Shown here piece by piece: positions 43,322 through 48,874 of a DNA stretch of 48,874 bases (within the stretch, counting starts at the first letter, position 1; each line of letters opens with the position of its first letter). The stretch covers positions 1 to 48,874 of the forward strand of contig JAMFTA010000078.1 of assembly GCA_026225565.1 (NCBI GenBank), in the 5' to 3' direction. A program made the position numbers and the translations under genes. Below the pieces are notes generated by a model. It saw only the letters and a program-made list of their open reading frames with translations, did not search any database and was not told the origin of the DNA. The DNA is from Caulobacter sp. Lineage in GTDB: Bacteria > Pseudomonadota > Alphaproteobacteria > Caulobacterales > Caulobacteraceae.

Positions 43322-43378
43322 CGGAGGGACCCACCCATTCGGTTTCAGATTGGCGTGATATTAGCGGCAGGCCGCTCC

Positions 43379-43400
43379 TTTGCAACGAGCTCGGAGCATT
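43379..43400. promoter_or_regulatory. Operator-like element O (minus orientation AATGCt-N10-TGCAaa)
   Basis: 9 of 12 arm positions match; same arm variants as element I. 57 bp upstream of the KstD-like gene start at 43321. Confidence 0.52.
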
Positions 43401-43478
43401 GTGCGCTCGGTCTCGCTTCGTGGCAGAAGCCGAAACCCTGAAGCCGATGCTCCTCGTCGCCCTACCGCCAGGGGCCGT

Positions 43479-43889
43479 TTAGGATTTCCCGAATACGGGC
43501 AGCCGGAAGGCTCCTGTTTCGTCTTCGCAATCGATAAAAACCAGCCGCACTGGCAGGTCGAGCCTGGCCTCGCCCGGATCGAACTCATGCGGATTGGCGA
43601 TGAACGGCGTTCCCTCCTCGAGTTCGACGAGGATGGCGTCGTAGGGTAGGGGAAGCAGGCCATTGTAATAGTCGTTCATGAAGCGGCACCAGCTGATAAT
43701 CTTCGCGCGACCCGACATCCGCTCCCAAGTGAGCTTGGGGCTCGCGCAGTGCTCGCAGGCTTCGACGGGCGGCCAAGCGAGATGGCCGCAGGCCTGGCAG
43801 CGCTGGAGCCGGAGTTCTCCCTTCCCGCACCAGGTCCAGAATGCATCGTGGACCGGGCCTCGCACGCGATTAGGCCGTCTGTGCGTCAT
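43479..43889 (-). CDS. DUF35 OB-fold protein with zinc ribbon
   Basis: A 136-residue acyl-CoA-associated protein. The zinc ribbon is C31-x2-C34 and C45-x2-C48 (RCQACGHLAWPPVEACEHC), followed by the OB-fold domain ending VRLVFIDCEDETGAFRLPVF. DUF35 proteins partner SCP2-type thiolases and retro-aldolases (for example the Ltp2/ChsH2 DUF35 complex in steroid side-chain removal). The thiolase-like gene ends 2 bp upstream on the same strand, so a complex is very likely. Confidence 0.93.
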   Translation of the reverse strand: MTHRRPNRVRGPVHDAFWTWCGKGELRLQRCQACGHLAWPPVEACEHCASPKLTWERMSGRAKIISWCRFMNDYYNGLLPLPYDAILVELEEGTPFIANPHEFDPGEARLDLPVRLVFIDCEDETGAFRLPVFGKS

Positions 43890-43891
43890 CC

Positions 43892-45109
43892 CTAGCCTCC
43901 GCGCCGGAAGACAAGGCTATGGACCTGGTCGGTCTCGGCCAGAGAGAACATGGAGACCTCCACGTCGGCGATTTGACGGACGCCAGCCTCACGCCGCAGT
44001 TGGCGCGTGATCTCGGCGATGTGGCTCCAGCCGTGCATGTAGGAACCAGACAGCATGCCGCCGGCCACATTGACCGGAAGGGCGCCGCTCACAGCCATGG
44101 CTCCGCTCTTGCAGAACTCAAGCCCGGCGCCAGGCTCGACGAAACCGTAGCCCTCGACCTGGTTGATCAGATGGATTGTCGAGGCGTCATAGCCTTCGAA
44201 ATGCTGGATTTCGGAGAGGCCGACGCCGGCCATGGCGAAGGCCTCCTCGCCCGCGCGCCTGATTTGGGGCTGCAACCGCTCGCGCACGAGGGCGTGCAGT
44301 TTGTCGCTTGTCACCTTCGCCTTGCCCCAGCCCTCGACCTGCACGGGCGTATGGGGAAGATCGCGCGCCTTGTCGGTCCGCCTGACGATTAGGCACACGC
44401 CGCCGTCATTCACCAAGCAAAGGTCGAGCAGACGCAACGGCTGCACAATGTAGCGCGAGGCGAGATAATCAGCAATCGAAAGGGGCGTCTGCATCACGGA
44501 ATTTGGATTGGTTATGGCGTTCTTGCGAAGCTGGACCGCGACGGCACCAAGATCGGTCTCAGACGCGTTGTAGGTCGCCTGGTAGCGGCTCCAGATGAAG
44601 GCCCAGTGCGCGGCCTGGGAGCTCCAGCCCCACGGATGGTAGTAGTAATAGGAGGTGGGTGCGCCTCCGCCTGCAAAGCGGTAGCCGCCGTACTTGAGGC
44701 CAAGCGAGCGCGACGCCACGGCGTAGACCATGGCGACCGTATCGCACTCGCTGGCGGCGATCGCGGCGCTGACGATCGGCAACGGGTCGGTCATGATGCC
44801 GCCGCTCTCGAAGAGCCGCCGAGGCTGGAGGCCCAGCGCCGGCGCGAGCTCAGCCGCGTTGGGGCCGCCATAGAGGAAAGAGACCGAAAGGCCGTCGATG
44901 TCCTGACGCGCGAGGCCTGAGTCGGCGAGCGCGCGCTCGAAGGCGGTCTGGGCCAGGCTTTCGGCGGTGGGCGCCGCGTAGCCCGGCGGCTTCGCACGGG
45001 CGGCCTTGTAGTCCAGGTGGTAGTCGGTCTCGCCCACACCCACGATCGCAGCCGCGCCTCTGAGTTCCTGGACGGATGGCGGCATCTCCGAAGTATCAAG
45101 TTTTGACAT
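43892..45109 (-). CDS. SCP2-type thiolase-fold protein, probable retro-aldolase (Ltp2-like)
   Basis: A 405-residue lipid-transfer thiolase-family protein. It has AAIVGVGETDYH, FERALADSGLARQDIDGLSV, AMAGVGLSEIQHFEGYDAST and the C-terminal GGMLSGSYMHGWSHIAEITR. The nucleophilic cysteine of true thiolases is absent: the region reads RRLFESGGIMTD. This and the adjacent DUF35 gene are the marks of Ltp2-type retro-aldolases, which split a beta-hydroxyacyl-CoA side chain from a ring ketone; extension to this substrate is inference. The upstream gene is a CoA ligase, 19 bp away. Confidence 0.92.
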   Translation of the reverse strand: MSKLDTSEMPPSVQELRGAAAIVGVGETDYHLDYKAARAKPPGYAAPTAESLAQTAFERALADSGLARQDIDGLSVSFLYGGPNAAELAPALGLQPRRLFESGGIMTDPLPIVSAAIAASECDTVAMVYAVASRSLGLKYGGYRFAGGGAPTSYYYYHPWGWSSQAAHWAFIWSRYQATYNASETDLGAVAVQLRKNAITNPNSVMQTPLSIADYLASRYIVQPLRLLDLCLVNDGGVCLIVRRTDKARDLPHTPVQVEGWGKAKVTSDKLHALVRERLQPQIRRAGEEAFAMAGVGLSEIQHFEGYDASTIHLINQVEGYGFVEPGAGLEFCKSGAMAVSGALPVNVAGGMLSGSYMHGWSHIAEITRQLRREAGVRQIADVEVSMFSLAETDQVHSLVFRRGG

Positions 45110-45128
45110 GGGGGCTCCGGTCTAAGGT

Positions 45129-46628
45129 CTAGCGCTCACCGGCGGCGTCCCGCTCTTCGAACAGACGTTTGACGCCGCGCAGATCGATTTTGAATGACGG
45201 CGTCCTCGGCAGCTCATTGACAAAGGCCCACTTGACCGGGACATGGGTAGCGTAGACGCGATCGCGAAGGTGGGCTTCCAGTTCGGAGATCGAAGGAGTG
45301 GCAGAGCCCGACTTCAGTTGGATGGCTGCGGCCGGGCATTCGCCAAGCCGTTCATCCTTGACGCCCACGACGGAGGCCGCGGCTATGCAGTCGTGCACCA
45401 GCAGAGCGCGCTCGATCACATCCGGAAGGAGCTTGAAGCCGCCGCGCATGATCGCGCCGTCGGCGCGTCCGCAATGCCAGAGGAAACCTTCCGCATCGAT
45501 CCGCGCGATGTCGCTGGTCCGGATCCAGTCAGGTCCGATCCGCGGCGAGATTACTTCGAGCAATCCCTCTTGGTCGGGCGGTAGTTCCTCTCCCGACTCG
45601 AGATCGACGATTCTCAATTTCGAGCCGGCGAAGGGGCGTCCGACACTACCGAGCTTCTTCTGGCCGAACCGGGCGTAGAGATCCGGCGTCATAAAGGTGA
45701 CGGGCCCGCCGAACTCGGTGGCGCCGTAGGAGAGGAGGATCGGAATCCCATAGGTGTCTTCGAAGGCGCGGTGCACGGTGGGATCCAGCGGCGCGGCGCC
45801 GGTCACGACGACCTTGATCCCGGCCAGCTCAGCCTTCGGAACCTTGGCGTCCAAGACCATGCGAACTCCAGCAGGCGGCATGGACGCGGATTGCGGCTTG
45901 TGACGGCGCACATAGTCGAGCCAGCCGTCCACGTTGAACCGGTCTAGCAGCACGGCGCGAGCGCCACTGAGCAGGGGTGGGAGCACCGAATAGACGCCGG
46001 ACACATTCCCGAGTGGAAAATAGAGCAGGGGGGGAGGAGCCTGTACGCCCGCCGATCCCGCCTTCTGGCTGATGTCCGCCCCCACTATGTGTTTGAAGAT
46101 CAGGTCGTAGCTGAAATCCACATGTTTTGGCGGGCCTGTCGTGCCGCTGGTCAGGATCTTGATATGCGGGGGATCGTCGGTCTGCGGCGAGGTGGGCGAA
46201 GGCTGGCGGCCACGAGCCTCCGACGCCTCTTCCACTGCAAGGCCTTCGAGGATAACGCCGACCTGACCGGTCGCCCTGATGGCTTCCTGGACCTCTGGAC
46301 TGAGATCTTCGCGGTGCATGATCACGGCGTCGAGCCGATGCTTTCCGAGATCGCGCACGATGCCTGCGGGCGATTGAAATGCATAGATCATCACGATGGT
46401 CCGACCTCGCGCCAGAAGGCCGAGTTCGGTAGCGATCGCCGAGGGCCGGTTGCGTGGAACAAAACCGATCGCGGCGTTGGACGGGACCCTCGCCGCGTCC
46501 AGCAAAGCGTCCACCTGGTCAACGACCTTCCGCAATTCGCCCCAGGTGTGCCACCGTCCATCATACTCGATGGCTTCCGCAGTGGCGCTTTGCGCCAGGG
46601 CGTTTTCACAGGCTTCCTGGAGGGTCAT
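45129..46628 (-). CDS. AMP-forming acyl-CoA ligase (ANL superfamily), copy 2
   Basis: A 499-residue ANL ligase that would CoA-activate the acid used by the downstream retro-aldolase. It has the P-loop ILTSGTTGPPKHVDFS (His where most have Gly), the A5 motif YGATEFGGP, IRTSDIARIDAEGFLWHCGR and an A10 region TPSFKIDLRGVKRLF that keeps the lysine but has Phe for the usual Gly before it. The ATG at 46628 is chosen because the ANL homology begins there (MTLQEACENALAQS) and it overlaps the stop of a 60-codon frame by ATGA. The frame stays open to 46895 with no recognisable sequence. Confidence 0.88.
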   Translation of the reverse strand: MTLQEACENALAQSATAEAIEYDGRWHTWGELRKVVDQVDALLDAARVPSNAAIGFVPRNRPSAIATELGLLARGRTIVMIYAFQSPAGIVRDLGKHRLDAVIMHREDLSPEVQEAIRATGQVGVILEGLAVEEASEARGRQPSPTSPQTDDPPHIKILTSGTTGPPKHVDFSYDLIFKHIVGADISQKAGSAGVQAPPPLLYFPLGNVSGVYSVLPPLLSGARAVLLDRFNVDGWLDYVRRHKPQSASMPPAGVRMVLDAKVPKAELAGIKVVVTGAAPLDPTVHRAFEDTYGIPILLSYGATEFGGPVTFMTPDLYARFGQKKLGSVGRPFAGSKLRIVDLESGEELPPDQEGLLEVISPRIGPDWIRTSDIARIDAEGFLWHCGRADGAIMRGGFKLLPDVIERALLVHDCIAAASVVGVKDERLGECPAAAIQLKSGSATPSISELEAHLRDRVYATHVPVKWAFVNELPRTPSFKIDLRGVKRLFEERDAAGER

Positions 46629-46807
46629 GGGTTCGTATGTGGGCTGGTTTTCAGCGCCCGCGCAATGGACGACAAGCACAGGAAAGGCCGGGCCAGATCG
46701 CAATCGTCCGGATTGTCCCAGCGCACCGGATCGGTGGGATTCCATCGCGCGGATTCCTCGGTCACCGCCTCGATGAGGTATCGGTCCGCCTTGGGGGCTT
46801 CGGTCAT
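46625..46807 (-). CDS. Possible 60-residue small protein coupled to the CoA ligase
   Basis: Starts at ATG 46807 (MTEAPKADRYLIEAVTEESA) and ends at the TGA that overlaps the CoA ligase start. It is acidic, then has a WNPTDPVRWDNPDD segment and a Leu/Ser-rich end. No known family was recognised. The overlap with the next start favours a real upstream gene; the lack of a clear ribosome-binding site speaks against it. It may be a truncated gene. Confidence 0.4.
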   Translation of the reverse strand: MTEAPKADRYLIEAVTEESARWNPTDPVRWDNPDDCDLARPFLCLSSIARALKTSPHTNP

Positions 46808-46895
46808 GGTGTCTGCTTACTTTGGGGCAGGGCGCGGCCTGAGTCGGGAGGCCTTGCCTTAAAAGGCGACGAAGGCGTCGGAGCGATGCGATCAT

Positions 46896-47062
46896 GGGTG
46901 GGCCGGGTCATGTCTTGTTCCGCTGGCAGCGCTCGCGCGACCCTAAATTCGAAATAGAATATATATTTATCGGATAATTGACGGGCATGGACCTAAATGC
47001 AATGAGCGACATATAATAATTTGCCATGGCGGCAATTGCCACGGCGTTCTTGGAAACGGCTG
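46896..47062. promoter_or_regulatory. Divergent AT-rich promoter region before the aldehyde dehydrogenase
   Basis: The stretch 46951-47025 is unusually AT-rich (GAATATATATTTATC). At 46996-47017 AATGCA-N10-TatAaT matches 9 of 12 arm positions of the shared palindrome, 45 bp before the ALDH start. Confidence 0.4.
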
Positions 47063-48568
47063 ATGTCGCAGCAATCGCTATTCGCGACCCTCGGCGACCT
47101 CAGCGATGAGGCGCGGCACTTCATCGACGGGGAAAGGCGGGCGGGGGAGGGCGAGAGGCTGAAGGTCGTCAATCCGGGAACCGAGGAGGTTCTCGCGGAA
47201 TTTGGCGGAGCCTCGGCGGCTCAGCTTGAAACGGCGGTGGCTGCTGCCCGGAGAGCCTTCGATTCGGGGATCTGGAGCGAGCGGCCCGCGACCCAGCGAG
47301 CTGAGATTCTACGCCGGCTCGTGGGCTATCTGGCCTCCCAACGGGAACGCCTCATCGACCTCGCTGTCCGTGAGGCGGGGTGCCCTCTCGGATCGGCAGT
47401 CATGGCGGCGCAGGTGGATGCACCGCTCAAACACGGCTTCGATGTGGTGGACCTCTACCTCAGTCTGCCTGAACTCGAGGACAATCCCCTGCCGCTAGAC
47501 GAACGGACGCCTCAACGCGGAGGCACGCTGCAGAGCGTCCGGCGCCATTTGCCGATGGGGGTCGTGGCAGGAATATCCGCGTACAACTTTCCCTTCTATA
47601 CCAACCTCTGGAAGGTGCTTCCGGCCCTGCTCGCAGGCAACTGCATGGTACTGCGGCCAAACCCGATGACGCCCCTCGCCGCGCTCATCTTCGGGGAAGC
47701 CGCTCAGGCCGCCGAATTGCCGGCAGGCGTGCTCAACATCGTCGCTGATCCCGGCGTGGCTGGCGGCGTCGCGCTTTCGACCCATCCTCACGTGGACATG
47801 GTGGCCTTCACGGGATCATCGAGCGTCGGCAGGCAAGTTGCCATCCAGGCCGCGCCGACCATGAAGCGGCTCCAGCTTGAACTTGGCGGCAAGTCGGCCC
47901 AGATCTTCCTGCCAGACAGCATTGTGGAAGCCAGGATGGCCGCCGCGATGGTGTGCATGGCGCACGCCGGGCAAGGCTGCGCCCTTGGAACGCGCATCTT
48001 CGTCCCCGAGGCGGACAAGGCCGACGTAGTGCAGGCGATGGCCGCAGTCCTCGCTCACGCCCGGATCGGCGATCCCGCGGATCCCGCGACGACGGTGGGG
48101 CCCGTCATCAGCGCCGCCCAGCGCGACCGTTGCCAACGCTTTGTCGATCTGGCGGTCGAGGCGGGCGCCCGGGTGGTCTGCGGCGGCAAGCCGCCACCCG
48201 GCCTAGCCAAGGGCTTCTACTTCGAGCCCACAGTCCTCGACACGCCCGACAACCGCAATCCAGCCGCCCAGGAGGAGATCTTCGGGCCGGTCGTCACCGT
48301 CATCGGCTATCGCGACCTCGACCACGCGGTCGAAATGGCCAACGACAGCGTCTACGGCCTGTCAGGTTACGTCTACGGCAAGAAGCCCAATGAGGCGCTC
48401 GCCGTCGCCCGCCGACTTCGCACTGGAACCGTGAACATAAATGGGGGCGGCGCCAGCGCCTACACTTCGTCCGGCGGCTGGCGTTCAAGCGGGATCGGAC
48501 GCGAGCGCGGAATCGAAGGCCTCAGAATCTACCAGCAAATCCAGGGTCTCAATATTCTCGGAGAATGA
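47063..48568 (+). CDS. NAD(P)-dependent aldehyde dehydrogenase
   Basis: A 501-residue ALDH. Seen: AYNFPFYTNLWKVLPALLAG, the cofactor turn FTGSSSVGR, general-base Glu273 in LELGGKSAQ, nucleophile Cys306 in HAGQGCALGTR and EEIFGPVVTVIGY. The lysine that usually holds the cofactor ribose (KPxxxTP) is Arg in LRPNPMTP. The ATG at 47063 follows GGAAACGG; the frame opens earlier at 47021. It would oxidise an aldehyde from alcohol oxidation or an aldolase. The next gene starts 6 bp downstream. Confidence 0.93.
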   Translation: MSQQSLFATLGDLSDEARHFIDGERRAGEGERLKVVNPGTEEVLAEFGGASAAQLETAVAAARRAFDSGIWSERPATQRAEILRRLVGYLASQRERLIDLAVREAGCPLGSAVMAAQVDAPLKHGFDVVDLYLSLPELEDNPLPLDERTPQRGGTLQSVRRHLPMGVVAGISAYNFPFYTNLWKVLPALLAGNCMVLRPNPMTPLAALIFGEAAQAAELPAGVLNIVADPGVAGGVALSTHPHVDMVAFTGSSSVGRQVAIQAAPTMKRLQLELGGKSAQIFLPDSIVEARMAAAMVCMAHAGQGCALGTRIFVPEADKADVVQAMAAVLAHARIGDPADPATTVGPVISAAQRDRCQRFVDLAVEAGARVVCGGKPPPGLAKGFYFEPTVLDTPDNRNPAAQEEIFGPVVTVIGYRDLDHAVEMANDSVYGLSGYVYGKKPNEALAVARRLRTGTVNINGGGASAYTSSGGWRSSGIGRERGIEGLRIYQQIQGLNILGE

Positions 48569-48574
48569 TCAAAT

Positions 48575-48874
48575 ATGCCGCATAGCAAGCTCGAAGACCT
48601 GCCCAACGGCGGTGACCGGTGGCCTGCCATCGGCACGGAGGGCTTTCGCACCGTGCAGTGGGGCGACATGGAAGTCGGCTATACCACCGTCCAGCAGCCG
48701 CTCGACTGCACGGAGGCGTACAAGTTTGGCCGCCTGCCCGGCGGGGTCTGCCCCTGTCCGCACTATGGATACATATTCGAAGGCCGGATGCGAGCGTGCT
48801 ATCCGGGCTCGGACTGGCCTGACGAAGTGATTGAAGCCGGGGAGGCCTACTTCATTCCGTCCGGCCATGTGCTC
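48575..48874 (+). CDS. Cupin-like protein, N-terminal 100 residues (cut by window edge)
   Basis: Starts at ATG 48575 and stays open to the right edge. The sequence shows CPHYGYIFEGRMRACYPGSD and GEAYFIPSGHVL, which fit the central strands and G-x-x-x-x-x-P-x-x-x-H turn of small cupin-domain proteins. The product is probably a beta-barrel of unknown role. GGAG lies 11 bp upstream, inside the ALDH 3' end, so the two genes are probably co-transcribed. Confidence 0.7.
   Translation, partial: MPHSKLEDLPNGGDRWPAIGTEGFRTVQWGDMEVGYTTVQQPLDCTEAYKFGRLPGGVCPCPHYGYIFEGRMRACYPGSDWPDEVIEAGEAYFIPSGHVL

Noticed and set aside
46629-46895. N-terminal extension of the second CoA ligase to 588 residues
   Set aside because: The added part is basic and unstructured, and the coupled ATG at 46628 matches the start of the ANL fold.
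1-48874. CRISPR arrays, tRNA/rRNA genes, insertion sequences, integrases
   Set aside because: No regularly spaced repeats, no cloverleaf or rRNA sequence and no transposase or integrase motif were seen on either strand.

Overview
This GC-rich window has the codon use and gene content of an alphaproteobacterium, probably of the Caulobacterales/Sphingomonadales type; the taxon is inferred from gene style only. No rRNA, tRNA, replication gene, transposase or CRISPR array was seen. Nearly every gene belongs to one large accessory catabolic supercluster whose enzyme families are those used on alicyclic, CoA-activated substrates such as steroids or terpenoids. The actual substrate cannot be read from the sequence.

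Layout, left to right. (1) 1-5.6 kb, minus strand: two amidohydrolases (one cut by the left edge), an SMP-30-type lactonase and two close TetR paralogues. (2) 5.8-11.3 kb: a P450, an NTF2-like protein, then a minus operon of CoA ligase, crotonase and cyclase-family hydrolase. (3) 11.9-19.5 kb: a tight plus operon of Baeyer-Villiger monooxygenase (BVMO), ADP-forming acyl-CoA synthetase, crotonase, two acyl-CoA dehydrogenases (ACADs) and an NTF2-like protein. (4) 19.6-21.3 kb, minus: ferredoxin and ACAD. (5) 21.7-27.3 kb, plus: esterase, SDR, D-aminoacylase-like amidohydrolase, TetR and a 3-alpha-HSD-like SDR that runs antisense into the next gene. (6) 27.0-31.9 kb, minus: second BVMO, GMC oxidoreductase, second P450. 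(7) 32.1-37.3 kb, plus: HpcH/HpaI aldolase, ACAD, GlcD-like flavoprotein and a KstD-like gene broken by an in-frame amber codon. (8) 37.3-40.2 kb: gene debris, a small alpha-beta-barrel protein and an amidohydrolase. (9) 40.2-46.8 kb: Rieske oxygenase (plus), then minus genes for a second KstD-like flavoprotein, a DUF35 protein, an SCP2-type thiolase/retro-aldolase and a CoA ligase. (10) 47.1 kb to the end: aldehyde dehydrogenase and a partial cupin-like protein.

A working model (inference): P450s with the ferredoxin, and the Rieske enzyme, hydroxylate the skeleton; SDRs, the GMC enzyme and KstD-like proteins make and desaturate ketones; BVMOs make esters or lactones, opened by the esterase, the SMP-30 protein or the cyclase-family hydrolase; the acids are CoA-activated and shortened by ACADs, crotonases and the Ltp2/DUF35-like retro-aldolase.

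The main discovery is a recurring 22-bp palindrome, AATGCA-N10-TGCATT, present upstream of most transcription units over about 40 kb. Two copies are perfect (21470-21491, 32050-32071) and about a dozen are degenerate with the same spacing. One copy lies just upstream of one of the two TetR paralogues, whose DNA-recognition helices are the same, so the scattered operons look like one local regulon. The intergenic gaps also carry fragments of genes (ALDH, cupin, TonB receptor, crotonase chimera, SDR), which suggests the island was assembled and pruned recently.
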